In this document: positions 1 through 11,399 of the stretch, piece after piece
Position numbering within the stretch: position 1 is the stretch's first letter
Layout of the letters: each line of letters starts with the position of its first letter
Assembly: GCA_963920765.1 (NCBI GenBank)
Contig: OY987249.1
Span: 8,990,817 to 9,054,816, forward strand
DNA: 64,000 nt
Direction: 5' to 3'
From: Ulota crispa
Lineage: Eukaryota; Streptophyta; Bryopsida; Orthotrichales; Orthotrichaceae
Notes under the pieces: model-generated
Told to the model about the DNA's origin: nothing
Seen by the model: only the letters and a program-made list of their open reading frames with translations
Databases searched by the model: none
Program-made: the position numbers and the translations under genes

Positions 1-117
1 TATTCTAACTTCTTTATTGATCTCAAATGTAATAAAGGTGTGAATGCACTCCAAATACAAGAAAAATACTCTGTAATGTACTGGTCGCACATGGCTGCTA
101 GGTCGTTCAAGGGTTAA
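1..117. mobile_element. Right part of a TTAA-ended MITE (family TTAA-a)
   Basis: The segment ends in GGGTTAA at 111-117. Read on the reverse strand it matches the short elements at 7084-7315, 44831-45058 and 47190-47423, sharing words such as ATTTGAGATCAA and TTGTATTTGGA. The left end lies outside the window. It has no coding capacity. Confidence 0.7.
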
Positions 118-659
118 CCGCAGCAACGACATAGACCTCTAAGATGCCACATCATATTTCCCGAAACAAAAAATCTCATGACACTGGCTAGTTCAGCTCA
201 CTCTTGCTGATTCACATCAAAACCTAACAGAGATCTCATGCGCGATTCTGTGTGTGAAGGGTCTCAGAACATCTGTCCAGTCCAGATCATCAGCCTAAAA
301 GGGAAGTTCGTCACGTGGCAAATATTGAGATCCGATACGGAAACCTGCCACTCGTAAAGAAAAATGCACATACAGATCCTCCAAAGGTAAACCCAATATG
401 GGACCCTGGTAAACTTTACTCCCAAAACTCGATCAACCAAAAACCCTGCTCTTCTCCAAACATCAAAATTCCTCAGCTGCATTTATACTACAGACTATTC
501 CTCAAATACAAATTTTCCCCAATTGATGTACACATGCTGTTGTTTTATATATAAAAAAATGGAAGCAGATTACCATCTGCTATCCATGTAAGATACGTCA
601 ACAAATTCTATTGGCGTTTTTCCTTCAGAAAAAGGCCAAATTTCTAATAAGAATACTGG
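118..659. other. Intergenic stretch, nothing recognised
   Basis: AT-rich DNA downstream of the XYLT repeats. The short reading frames on both strands resemble no family I know and lack a coding look. I see no RNA gene or inverted repeat. Confidence 0.5.
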
Positions 660-1409
660 ACAAATTGTGCTTCCAGAAAAAGGGCACCTTTGCAGTGCAG
701 TGCAGGCCCAGCAGGAAGATCCGGTCGATGCGCCTCGGCGGCGCTGCCCATGTCAAGCTTACAGAAAGGCACCTTTAGAGCAGCTCCACCCCTTTCACTG
801 GAAAGAGAATGCGACAAGTGTTTTGGAGAGCCACAAAGCAGGTCAATTGCAGTAGCGGTTCCACCATTTTCAAAACACTCCCATTGCACTCACGCTAACC
901 TCTCACCTCTTGCTCTTGCTGTCCTTTCTGCTTCTTCTTTCCAACCCCTTCCAACCATATTTAAGCTATTCTGGTCCTTCGGTGAGCTCTAGCGTGAACA
1001 GGAAAGACCTCCACAATGGCATGAATAGAAGCTTGTACCGGTGGTGGAGGCCCAAACTCCAGGTCCTCTCCAGCGAAGGTACAGGTTAAGTGCGCCTTTC
1101 AGTCTGCCACCGGTGGCGATGCTCTTCCTGTGAAAGGCTTGCAAAAGATCCGGTCTAAGCGCCTCGTGACCTCCGCAGACTTCGCTGCGGGCGCTGCCCA
1201 TGTCAGGCTCATAAAAAAGGCACCTACCTTTGCAGTGCAGGCCCATGAATATTCAAATAGCTGCGCCTCGTGACCTCCGCACACTTCGCTGCGGCGCTGC
1301 CCATGTCAAGCTCATAAAAAAAGGCGCCTTTACTTTACTGTGGAGGCTTGCAAAAGATCCAGTCAATGCGCCTCGTGACCTCCGCATACTGCTGGCCCCA
1401 TGACAAGGC
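660..1409 (-). repeat. Degenerate tandem copies of the XYLT C-terminal coding exon
   Basis: Four decayed units lie just downstream of the XYLT stop, near 667-770, 1087-1205, 1206-1307 and 1308-1407. Each resembles the end of the last coding exon (1410-1510). Shared landmarks are GCGCCTCGTGACCTCCGC, GGCGCTGCCCATGTC and CTCATAAAAAAGGCGCC. In the coding direction they spell versions of the C-terminal peptide around DMGSAA and RLDRIF. Unit length is about 100-120 bp. They are out of frame with each other and are not extra exons, because the intact exon already ends in a stop. They may lie in the 3' UTR. Confidence 0.75.
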
Positions 1410-3987
1410 TCACAAAAAGGCGCCTTTGCTTTGAAGGCCCGTGAAGATGCGGTCGATGAGCCTCGTGACATCCGCGCAGTCGGCGGCGGCGCTGCCCATG
1501 TCGATCTTGTGGTACTCGATGCCCATCCAACGCGACATGACTTCGAAATGCGGGCGGACGAAGTACGGGCTGACCAATTCTAAAATGGCGGTTTTCCCAG
1601 GCCGGCAGAAGAGCAGGTGAGAGAGGCCGGCGCCGTGCGCGCCCACGATGATGGACGACTCGCGCACCTGAACACCATATTCATTAAAATGAGAGAGAGA
1701 TTTCAGACCTCTCAAAATAACCATATTGATTTAGGTCGCGTGACTAGAAGCTCAACTAAAAGCACCAGTTTCCATTAAAATGAGTATGAATTTGACTGTA
1801 AAGATCGTATCAACCGAAAATTTGAAACGTTTTAATGGATATGGTGTTACCTGCTTCACTTGCTCGTCCAGCGTCATGTGCGCCAGCAGCCCGTTCACAA
1901 CAGTAATGCCAAGCTTCGTCTGCCCGGACCTCGCAGACGCCCACGATTGCAGTGCTTCCAGCACTTCCAGTTCATTGCTGAGCCGTGACTCCGGCTTGCC
2001 GGTGTGCCGCGGGTGTGCCAGGTAGTCTTCTCTCCTCACAAACAACACCTTCACAATGGCGCTACTGCTGCTGTCGTCGTCGTCCGGAGGAGGCTCCATG
2101 GTGGTGGTGGTGGGGGTGGTGGTGATGGTGCTTTGGTTGAAGGCTGTGGTGAAAAACTCGCCGAACTCACGCACGCGTGCAGTGTTGTGCCTTGGGTTGC
2201 TAGCTATGTCGTCAGGGGCACAACCCCTGCAAGAAAGGTCAAGATCAAGGCCCTTGAAAAACGGGGAATTGTACCCCAACGGGGAAAAAATCAGGTGGTC
2301 AAAGCACACCGGCCCTGTTAGGTGCCTCGCAAAATGAACTCCACTAAACATGGCTTTCCAAGCGTCGTCCATAGGAGACTGCACAATCATCGACACATTC
2401 CCCCATCAATCAATGACTTCAGCCTACATATAACATATAAATACTAGTGAAGAGGATGAATATAAGCATACAAGAGATGAGCAATGTTACCTAAACCAGA
2501 AAAAACAATAACCTAGCATTGCCAGTTAGAGAGATTGGTGCAAGAATCATTTTCTGTTCGTTTCACCTCGATTTGTTCAAATCTGGTTTTTTTTCTACGA
2601 GAACCAGTGAAATCTAAGTGAGTGTGAAGAGGTTGCAATTGCACAACAGAACGCTTACGTAGCACGTTAAAAAAGGCTTGAAACAACAAGGTTTTAAGCA
2701 ACCACTTTAAGGTAGATTGGACATCCTACGGTGTCATACATGCAATGAATTCTTTTAAACCTGTTATCTCACCCCAGTTGCACATGGTGTTGGTTCAAGG
2801 TTTAAGCTTTGAGGCTTCGACCTATGCAGTATAAAGTGGCCATAGATTCACTACATACAGCTCTCTTATTACTGACTTTGTCAAAACACTTTATATATAT
2901 ATGTATATACACACACACACACACACCTTGCAATGGCCATCCACGAAAATCAAACGTGGCCGCTTCTTCAGGTTTGTGACGCGTGAAGTCATGTACGCAT
3001 TGTACCAGTCCGTGACAGTATGAAACAGATTCGCATACTCGAACCGTGTCACAACGATAGTCGGTGTCGATACTCTCTGCAATGCCACATTCAGTTACAC
3101 TTTTGCACAAATCTCTTACGAAGAAGCCGTTGCTGTACTGTACAGTACAAGCTCAAGCAACTCTGTTTTTAGGGTTTGTCAGTCAGTAGTACCTGTGCAC
3201 AGACGACCTCGTCCACGGGGACGGTGCGGATCTGTTCAAACAGATGGTTCAGGGTGTGCTGCGTGATGGTCTCCACCGGTATGAGCCTCTCCAGCATGGT
3301 CTTGTTGAACAAAGCCCGCCGCTCCTCAGTCTCGGGAACCATGACTTCGAACGCCCCGGTAGTAAAATACGGCAGCTCCTCTTCTTCGTTCCGGCCCATG
3401 ACAGCGTCCAGCGCCTCCCCGCCTTTCGACATCTTGATCTTCTTCGGGTACATGATCATGTTCGTCCCTTCGCAAATGGACGTCCGCAGCGTTTCACTGT
3501 AAAAGCATTGAAACAAACTCCCCTTTGGTGGAGGCTGGTATGGTTTGCTCCGCCTTGGCAGTTGCGCATCGTCACCTTCTTCACCTGCTAGTTGTTGCAT
3601 TCTTCGAGATTTACTCGTGGTGTGTGGACCTGGATCCAGAAGAGTAAAAGCCTGCGTGTAGCCGTTCCCGAAGAAAGCCTCACATGAATCGGCGCTCAAG
3701 TCTGCGTCTACCGTCCATGACGTGAACGACGGCAATTGCGGCCACGGTTTGCCTAACGAAAGACGACCTCCAGATATTCGAATGTTCCCGGGTTGCACGG
3801 GATGGTCCACGGAGTTCAACAGAAAAAAGAGGAGTTGGATCACATTCAGAAACACTAAAACGCCGACCACTCGTTTTACCCAAAGCATTTTCACTCCCCT
3901 TCCTCCTCCTCCTCCCCCTTGAGACTGCATCAACGCCATCTCCAACAAAAAAATCTTCCAAAATGTTATCCCCTCGCCATCAATCAA
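1410..3987 (-). CDS. XYLT: Beta-1,2-xylosyltransferase (GT61), four exons
   Basis: This Golgi enzyme adds beta-1,2-xylose to the core mannose of plant N-glycans. Exons on the minus strand are 3987-3193, 3076-2927, 2378-1851 and 1667-1410. All junctions are GT-AG and phase 0, giving 576 residues. An N-terminal tail precedes one membrane segment (about 40-57), as in type II Golgi enzymes. Hallmarks of plant XYLT are CFYSETLR, KMSKGGEALDAVMGRNEEEELP, RFEYANLFHTVTDWY (about 276-290), FVDGHC, FSPLGY, VLFVRREDYLAHPRH and, in the last exon, the GT61 motif GAHGAGL (500-506). Arabidopsis XYLT is 534 residues. The first Met (3987) is upstream of a second at 3939 that would give 560 residues; either could be used. 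A Thr/Asp/Ser-rich insert follows REFGEFF. A (GT)n repeat abuts the exon 2 donor. The frame is intact, so it is probably functional. Confidence 0.93.
2891..2926. repeat. TA/AC microsatellite at the XYLT exon 2 donor site
   Basis: A run of TA followed by about nine AC units ends directly at the splice donor of XYLT exon 2 (exon end 2927). On the gene strand the intron begins GTGTGTGT..., so several alternative GT dinucleotides stand side by side. Confidence 0.85.
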
Positions 3988-5330
3988 AAATCGTTATCAA
4001 AATGTCCACGATCGCAAGATTCTTGATACGCAATCTGTAGATCTGCTACGAGCGAACTGAAACCCTAATTTGAACTCATTTCGCCGCGGGTTTGATTCGA
4101 TCGATCGATCCCGCTCCAAACCCCTGCCTACGTGGGTTTCATGAAAGTCAATCTCTGCAGCAGCCAAACGATGCAAGCGTGAACCCCGTGACGAAGATCG
4201 AATCAAGCAAACCGACCGACATAGCTTTCCATCCAAATTGAAAAAGCTTTAAAGGTGGATTTTTCCAAAACAATGGGAGTTTTCGAAGCTCGCGCAGAAA
4301 CCCGAAAACGTAAACATATTACATCACGACATAGCGAAAGAAATTAGGTGCGAAGAAACGCTACCTCCCGTTGTTGCCACCAACACGTCGATGATCTCGC
4401 TTCCTCGTTGTCTCTCCCTCGTGACACCATCGCCATCGCCGCGACCTCGTCTACTACACTCGAATCACTCTCCACTGGCGCGAAGTCCAAGAAAACCACC
4501 AAACCCTCAAAATCCACCGAACACCTCCTCGAGTGACAATAATCGACCAATCATCGTGCTATGCGTCAGAATCAAACGACAACGACGATGATGAAGATAC
4601 TACTACTACTACTGCTCGGATATCAACAAAACGAACACTACTTGAGCGCCTACTCTCTCAAACCAATCCGGCATATAAAAATTCAGGGTTAGTTTCGTTT
4701 GATTATCCTAACGACATCGCGTCTGCAGCGTGGCCGGATCTCGCCAGCTGGCTATGGATTCCGACACCATAGTGGTGCGGTACGTTAACAAATTGCAACA
4801 GGCTCAGTATCACTTGCACTTGAATTGAGCACTCTGTGAATAGAAAGTATAGAAAGTGGCGAGAGTGTCATCTGAAGGTACGTTCACAAGGGAAATGTAA
4901 GTACACCATCACAGTACGTGAATCTGTAAGTGAAGGAACGATGAAATGCTACGGATCGACAGACCACGAGCGTTGTCGTGGCATCGAAAGTGTACCCGAT
5001 TGATTCCCCTCATGTCTGGCAAGGGGCAGAAGTGAAGGACAATCAGTTGACTGGAAGGTGGGTCGAAACGGAGTGAGTGAGCTGCTTTCCTCGACTGAGT
5101 GATTTGTGTGCGAAAAAAGCGAAATCTCTCCGCACATGAAACTGATGGATGATTTGAGCACAGATTTCAATGGCCTGTGAGGCTGGCAACATGAAATTCC
5201 GGCGCAAAAGAGAAAGCAAAGATCCAGATGGTTCTTGTGTTGGCCAACGAGCTTGACGAGCTCTCAAAGTTCTTTCGATGGACGGTTTTTTCTACCAACA
5301 CGAGCTCGACGACGTCAAATGCGTCAGTTT
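3988..5330 (-). promoter_or_regulatory. XYLT upstream region
   Basis: This stretch is clearly more GC-rich than the repeats further left and right, as expected of a plant promoter and 5' UTR. Plus-strand frames at 4344-4772 (Thr/Ser-rich, with an Asp/Glu/Thr run) match nothing I recognise. I do not call them genes, though a short divergent gene cannot be excluded. Confidence 0.45.
4060..4068 (-). promoter_or_regulatory. Telo-box-like AAACCCTAA upstream of XYLT
   Basis: The motif lies about 75 bp upstream of the first XYLT Met. Telo-boxes are known in promoters of plant housekeeping and organelle genes. Similar motifs lie upstream of the APO and PPR genes here. Confidence 0.4.
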
Positions 5331-5520
5331 CCTTGGGGGGGTTCAGTGAAACCCACCCTGGAGTTAATGGCTCTGACACCCTTATTTCTGGGGTCAGGGT
5401 TAAAATGGGTCAGGTGTTTTATGTGTTTTCATTGTGAACAGGAGAATCAAAATAAAGAACTTGTCCTTATTTTAGAGTTAGTCATTATATTCCCTTACGG
5501 GTTTTCTTCATATTGCATTT
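5331..5520. repeat. Locally duplicated segment (also at 6230-6365 and 6625-6700)
   Basis: The words GGGTCAGGTGTTTTAT, AATCAAAATAAAGAAC and TGTCCTTATTTTAGAGTT recur in the same order at the two other places, with divergence. It looks like a local duplication broken up by the insertion at 5621-6213. No coding potential is seen. Confidence 0.6.
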
Positions 5521-5620
5521 AGGGCCTCTTTACACTAAAGTAGAAGCATCCAAAAGTGACTCTTACTTTAGATGTGGTAATTTGGAGGGTCTTTTGAGAA
5601 TCTAATGGCATGGGCTTGTA

Positions 5621-6213
5621 AGAGTATCTCCACTGGTCCGCCTGGTTTACAAAACATGCTAGAAACATTTGAGCGGGGTCACTTCGAGTGAAAATGGCCA
5701 GCATCACCTCAATTGTCCACTAGTTTACTGCAATAATGACTTAGGGCATCCTTCCATGCTCCATCGGTACTTGGTAAAACTATATTTAGCGAACCGATAA
5801 TTGGTCAGATCAGAGTTCCATTTTTTGAAACCCCAATTTGACCGATTATCAATCCGCTAAATATAGTTTTATCAGGTACCGATGGAGCATGGAAGGACGC
5901 CCTTAGAAGCAATTTGAGTGGGTTTAGGTATGCTTCTATGTTGTCACGTGTAGACGCCATGGGGCCAATGACAGGTAATTGTTGTGGTGGGCTAGGGCAT
6001 TTAAAATCCAAACTCTCTAAATAGCGTACTAGAGCAGAAATCGAGCTCGCTCAAATAACTTGGAATCATGGGAGGAATGCGTCCCCGAGCTTGAATGCAG
6101 TAAGGCCGCTCACTTGGACGGCTTGAGCGTAACACTGGTGGAGATCCAGACATCCTAAGCGTGCCTCTAGCTCTGCTCATTGGACGTTTATGGGCAACCG
6201 GTGGAGATGCTCT
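5621..6213. mobile_element. MITE with AGAGCATCTCC ends (family GCATC), with an inner insertion
   Basis: The left end is AGAGTATCTCCACTGG and the right end is CCGGTGGAGATGCTCT. The same end motif bounds elements at 18686-19139, 22993-23379, 24924-25240, 25413-25812 and 51513-51831. Its body carries a complete smaller element at 5744-5902. I could not read a clean target duplication, so the superfamily is open. Confidence 0.7.
5744..5902. mobile_element. Tourist-like foldback MITE, 159 bp
   Basis: Both ends begin GGGC(A/G)TCCTTCCATGCTCC and the arms pair for about 65 bp. The element is flanked by TTA on both sides (5741-5743 and 5903-5905), the target duplication of PIF/Harbinger elements. It sits inside the 5621-6213 element and is therefore the younger of the two. 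Confidence 0.8.
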
Positions 6214-6709
6214 TAGGAAATGGGTACAAACCCAGGGGTTTCACTAAAAACTCACCATAGACTTAATGTTTTTGACACCTTATTTTGGGGATCAGAGTAA
6301 AATAGGTCAGGTGTTTTATACATTTTGTGAACAGGAATCAAAATAAAGAACCCATAACATTTAGTAGCTTGAAGAGAGGTTGCCTTTTCCTCTCTTTAGG
6401 TATCATCCACAAACTTCATCATGACAAAAAAAAAAATTTATTTTATTTTTTATTTTATTTTTATGACATGTCTGACCCCCACATTGATGTATGTGCACTA
6501 AACTGAGCTTCTTTTTCATAAACTCTCTGACAAATTCAGCCAAGTGTCCTCTTAGCTACTGATGGATGCGGAATATTTCACACTCTTCAGTTTGAGGGAG
6601 GGCAGGCCTGCTGAGTGCTACTGAATGTTATGTGTCCTTATTTTAGAGTTGGTGGTTTTATTCCTTTACATAATTTCTTCACATCACATTCAAGATGTTT
6701 TTTTGGTTT

Positions 6710-7020
6710 TTCTCAAGGTAGACAAACTCAAACCTCAAAATGTAAGTAGGTAAGGAAAAATTGGCTAAAATTGGAATGAATGAATGATTTGCACTCATTC
6801 ATCCAATATGGTTACTAATAGGTTACTTTCATCCAAAATATGGTGATAAGGTGTTTGATTCTGCAAGATTGTGTTAATTTTATCCACTTTTTCTTACAAA
6901 TTTTTTTGGGTATTGGTTGCTAGAAGCAATTTGAGGTACAAATTGGACAAAAATTCTCCAAGAAAATGAACCTTAATTGCATTTAGGTTGCCTTAACAAT
7001 TCGAGCTGCTTTACATTATA
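6710..7020. repeat. Dispersed repeat plus a fragment of the CACTAAAT family
   Basis: The part up to about 6965 resembles the reverse strand of 51865-52100, with related Asn-codon-like words such as CATCCAA and TTACTAATAGG. At 6972-7000 it runs into TGCATTTAGGTTGCCTTAACAATT, an end piece of the family at 11926-12229. Both are decayed. Confidence 0.4.
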
Positions 7021-7083
7021 TCCAAAGATTGAGAAACCATTGATTTTTACCAATTGTATTGCAAGAATTAGGAATTTGGCATC

Positions 7084-7315
7084 TTAGCCCCTGAATGTGT
7101 AAGCGTGCCGCTATGACCAGTACAATACAATGTGTTTTTCTTGTATTTGGAATGGGTTCACACCTTTATTACATTTGAGATCAACAAAAAAGTTGGAGAA
7201 TAGATTAAACGCGGTTCTAGTGAGCTACTTGATATCCCAAAATTCTTACTGATGGTAGCAATTGCCAATTATACAGCAGCGTATATACTATGCCCTATGG
7301 TCATTTAAGAGTTAA
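7084..7315. mobile_element. TTAA-a MITE, 232 bp
   Basis: It runs from TTAGCCCCTGAATG to CATTTAAGAGTTAA and is similar along its whole length to 44831-45058. One base of the left TTAA has changed. It is non-coding. Confidence 0.75.
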
Positions 7316-7329
7316 CCCTTCAGACTCAA

Positions 7330-9911
7330 GTAACCTTACCTACACCCGAGAGTTTAAGGGTTTAAGGTACTTTAAGGTCTCAAAAAATTCAGGAAAAAAA
7401 TCTTTAAGGTTAGCCTTTCAACAAACTATCAAAGAATATCATTTTTGTGGAAAATATTATTGTAGAATATTTCATATTAAAGGGCAAAGTTACAGCTCAT
7501 AGGGTCCCTAGAAGCAAATCTAGATTAACTTTAATACTATTTAGATGAATTCCTATAATGATACTTGATAATGTCCTGATAGAGATCTCTCCATCATGTA
7601 GATACTCGTTATTTATTTATGTTTATGTTGATTTCAATAAATCAACAGTTGAGACAAAATGAGTGGTTGTGGTGAGGACTACGGTTTGGTGACAGTACAA
7701 CGACCATAGATTTCAGTGCGCTGCGCCGTCTTGTCACATGCATAGCTTAGCGGAGTAAGTAACAGATTGGTTGAGCTAATTTTCTGCCTCACTAGCTGCT
7801 AAGACGTGGACCATCATTATTGTTCAACGAATCCAATGGGATTTGAATTCAGACTAAAGGACGACCAAAGACAACCGCTTCTCTAACCAACCAAATTCAC
7901 GACTTAGTAACTGAAAATAAGCATTTGACACTATTATATATCCGCAAAGGCAAGTGGCCACTTTACGGTGGTGTTTATTTTGTAATTTAATTATTTTTAT
8001 ATATTTATCTAGATGTTTTAGAAAGCTTATATATTTTGCTTTTATTTGAATAAAAAATACTAAGGATTTAGAAGTGAATGAGAAATGTATGAAAAAAAAA
8101 AGTTTGGCATCTATTGTGGAATTAAGATAGAGGGGGACATGGGCTCATATGCTCCACTTCCCTACCTTTAATATGGTTGAAATTAAGGATGAGAGATTCC
8201 TATAGTTGTTGAAAGTTAGTGTATGAGTGTTGGTGGGAAGAAAGAAGAAATTTCGAAACTTTGATGTGAGAGAATTTTATGTATATATATGATTTTGAAT
8301 TGAAATTCGAAGAAGTTGTTTTTTGTATAATTATTTTTCCAAAATGAGTTTGCAAGTTTGATTTGACGTTGTGATGCAAAAGTTATGAATGTTTGAATTT
8401 TGAAGTCAAAAAGTCAAATTATGAAGAAATGCTGAGACTTCAACAAGCCATAGCTTATGATATGTATATTATTTTGCAACAAGATTTAAAAGGAGCGTTT
8501 ATCTTAATCTTAGTTTTTTATAAAGTTTTTAAACTCAAGATTTGAAACTTGGAAAAGAAAGTTATAGAGGTGTGAAGAATTGAAGGTGGCAACTCTTTTG
8601 TTATGAGAAGGCCGAAATTTTGAAGAACTATAAGTTTCGGAGAGTATGAAATTTTCTTTTCAAAATTTTAAAAGTGATAGTTTGTTGTCATAGTTTTCCA
8701 AATTATCTTCAATCATTTCATTTTGAGTCTTATTAAAGAAATCATAATGTATAGAAGTTGGGGATTTAGGTGCTTTAAAAAAAATTGAGAACCACACTTT
8801 GATTAACTAGAGTTTTTAGATAGAGTTTTATTTTGAAGTGAAAATTTTAAGAATGGTAGTCAGTGATTCATCTTTTTAAATTGATATCACAATTCTATGA
8901 ATGATGTGTAGAACAAAAATTATAAAAGTTTATAGAAGCAGTGTTTAGTTTACGATGAGAATAAAAACATTTATACTTTGAACCCGCATAACTTTTGGAC
9001 AGTAGTTTAAATTGACTTGAAATTTGGAGGGATGTTAGAGGGTTAGAAGAGTTTTTCAAATTGCTACTTAGCATTTGGATCTTTGAGCCATCTGTGGCAC
9101 TAGATTGAAAGTTACAGCATATCTAGGGCTTGTTATTTATGATTTTTCCTATTGTTTTGATTAAAATATAAAAATTTGAAGACATGAAGACTTGAAGACA
9201 TGAAGACTTAAAGACATGAAGACTTGAAGATCTGAAATTATGAAGATTTCAAGAAAAATGTTTTGAGTTTATTTTTTATGTATGTATAGGATGTGACTTT
9301 GTTATTCCTAGCCGATTTTGAAGGCTCATTTGTCAATTCATTTTCATTCTGTTTTGTAAATCTTGTTGTGGGTAATTTGAGCTAAACTTAATTTAATCTC
9401 ATTTATTGTCGTGGTAACAAAATGGAATTGATCACCCATATGGTTAAAATTTATTTTATTCTTACAATCTGGATTTTTGTCCAGCAGATTGTGAATTTGA
9501 ATTTAGGATTCCGTCATACGGACGACAACCCGATCTGCTATTCCGATCTATCCTTTTTGTATCCAGTGGACTTTTATATCTACTTTAATCTTTATACTCC
9601 TAGAGCCAGCCACAGAATAGACAAACGGAAATTTGAATATTGAAAATCTGAAGAGTAAAGATCAAGACGAAAAACGATTTTAATTAGCAACGCACGATTG
9701 CAACAAAATATTATGCATGTTCTCAAGGCGCGCTCCTCTCAATCCGACAACAATCTCAATCCTAATTCTCTCAAAGCAGCTTAGCAACTGACATGAGACA
9801 AAATTTGCTTGCACAAATATCATTCACTCCTCCACTTTTGATTTACTAGTATAGTATGCAACTCTTAAATCTAATGTGCAAAATTGAGGGCCGCTTGGGA
9901 TTGGGTTTGTC
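7330..9911. mobile_element. AAGGTAG-family element (I type), split by a 2.2 kb insertion
   Basis: The parts 7330-7556 and about 9716-9911 align in order with the element at 50008-50837. Shared words are GGTTAGCCTTTCAACAA, CTCATAGGGTCCCTA and CTTAGCAACTGACATG. The intervening block has no counterpart there and is treated separately. Confidence 0.55.
7557..9715. other. Unclassified 2.2 kb insertion, AT-rich
   Basis: This block interrupts the repeat around it and must be a later insertion, but I see neither clear end repeats nor protein motifs. It contains a decamer-like tandem run (GAAGACATGAAGACTT and variants) at 9179-9240. A long non-coding transposon or the decayed remnant of a retroelement are both possible. 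It looks broken and old. Confidence 0.35.
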
Positions 9912-10331
9912 TTAGGTAGAAGCACCCAATTGCAGCAGTAGCAATTTTGCAACATCTTAAATTAAACCTAAAGTAGACACATTTGCACCTAAACAAGATA
10001 CAAATATATCCAAATGAGATACACAAGTTAACATAAGAGAACAAAAATTGTGTAAGTGGCAATTTGTGATTGGGTGTGACATGATCTTTTTGTTGTCATG
10101 ACATGATCTTGTTATAGTCGCTTTTTTATGGATCTAGTGTCCACAATAGGTCAATCTAAGAAGTGACTTTCAACAATTCATAATTTATTCATACAATCTC
10201 AATAAATTCCAAAAACAATTTTACTTGAATCTGTACCCAATTCCTAACAAGCACATGCCATTTCATTCTCAAAAGAACCCTCCAGATTACCACATCTGAG
10301 GTAAGTGTTACATTTAGGTGCTTCTACCTTA
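9912..10331. mobile_element. AAGGTAG-family MITE (K type), about 420 bp
   Basis: The left end is TTAGGTAGAAGCACCCAA and the right end is TTAGGTGCTTCTACCTTA, which are inverted copies. The end motif is close to that of the I-type element it adjoins. No target duplication is readable and there is no coding capacity. Confidence 0.55.
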
Positions 10332-10851
10332 CCTATGCACAACCCTACACCAGTTTTGGCCGGTTTTCTATACCAATTGAGAACCGCCGGGTAGCCCAAG
10401 CAACAGGGTATGTGCCTCTTTTGTCTCGAAGCCTTCCTGCGAGTGCGAGAAGACAGAAATTCTCAGTCCTCTCAACGCAAGCTCCACAGGAATTCTCTGT
10501 AGCGTTTTGCTTGTTCCAGCGTAATTGAAGGACTTTCACAAAGCACTATTTCAATTCCATGTGCAACTCTTCCAGGACGAAGGAGCTCAGTACAACACCA
10601 ACGCTCTCGGCGTAGAATCAAACGCAAATTTGAGATGAATCGAACGGTACGATATGAATATATATTCACGCTAATCAGTGTCGGTGACAAATCCTCGTCA
10701 AAATTACATCGAGTGGAAGCTGAATACCACGTAATCTCCAATCCCTAAACCGCACAGTACCAGTAGTTTTGAATTTTTATGCTCTTTCAGAATTAGGGTT
10801 TCGGCACATATTTTCTTGGAAGGTTTGAATTTGCATTAGATGTGAGGAGAT
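10332..10851 (+). promoter_or_regulatory. Non-repetitive DNA upstream of the APO gene
   Basis: Composition rises toward genic GC and no repeat copies are seen, so this is probably the original APO promoter region, later pushed back by the MITE at 10852-11263. TTAGGGTTT at 10793-10801 is telo-box-like. A minus-strand frame at 10472-10741 matches nothing I recognise. Confidence 0.4.
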
Positions 10852-11263
10852 TTAACCCATTAACGTCTGGTCGACCATTTCCTGGTCAATTTTGACTCTT
10901 TTAAGTTTGTAGAGAGAGCATGTCAAGGAATTTGATGACTTGGCAAAGGGGAAGGTATGGGGAAGGGGAAGGTATGGGGAATTGGAAAGTGAAGAGTCTA
11001 GGACAATAACCAGGTCAATTTGAGATGGCATGTGGCTAGAGGGTTGAAAACACTATATGAGTACCGGCTGAAAATACACCATTAAATGCAAAAAGATGGT
11101 CATAACAACTAAAGAGTGAGCGTATCCCTAAACCCTGCAAGATACTTCCATTTATATGGTCAAATATGTGGTAGACATATGTATTCAATAGTTTTAAATT
11201 TTCCCCCAAATGACCATACAAAGGATTGCCCACCCCAGAATCGACCACAGACGTTAATGGGTT
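10852..11263. mobile_element. TTAA-b MITE, about 410 bp, upstream of the APO gene
   Basis: It runs from TTAACCCATTAACGTCTG to CAGACGTTAATGGGTT and is an inverted-orientation copy of 37825-38236 in the PPR gene. The right TTAA is degraded to TTCT. It ends about 140 bp before the APO start codon, so it may influence the promoter. Confidence 0.8.
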
Positions 11264-11399
11264 CTACTCAGGGATCTGTGATTGTTTTGCAATGTGTGAT
11301 TTACAGCTCGAGTTGCTCTCTCACGTGCTCGTTGGATTGTTTTTCAGACGCTGGCATTTTGGTGACGAGTCGAGTGTTTTGATTTTGCGAGAGAGAAGA

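Noticed and set aside
2004-2337. Plus-strand frames across 2 kb
   Set aside because: Antisense shadows of XYLT exon 3, whose minus-strand reading has clear GT61 family motifs.
7557-9715. Possible LTR retroelement remnant
   Set aside because: No paired long repeats, primer site or polyprotein motif seen; kept only as an unclassified insertion.
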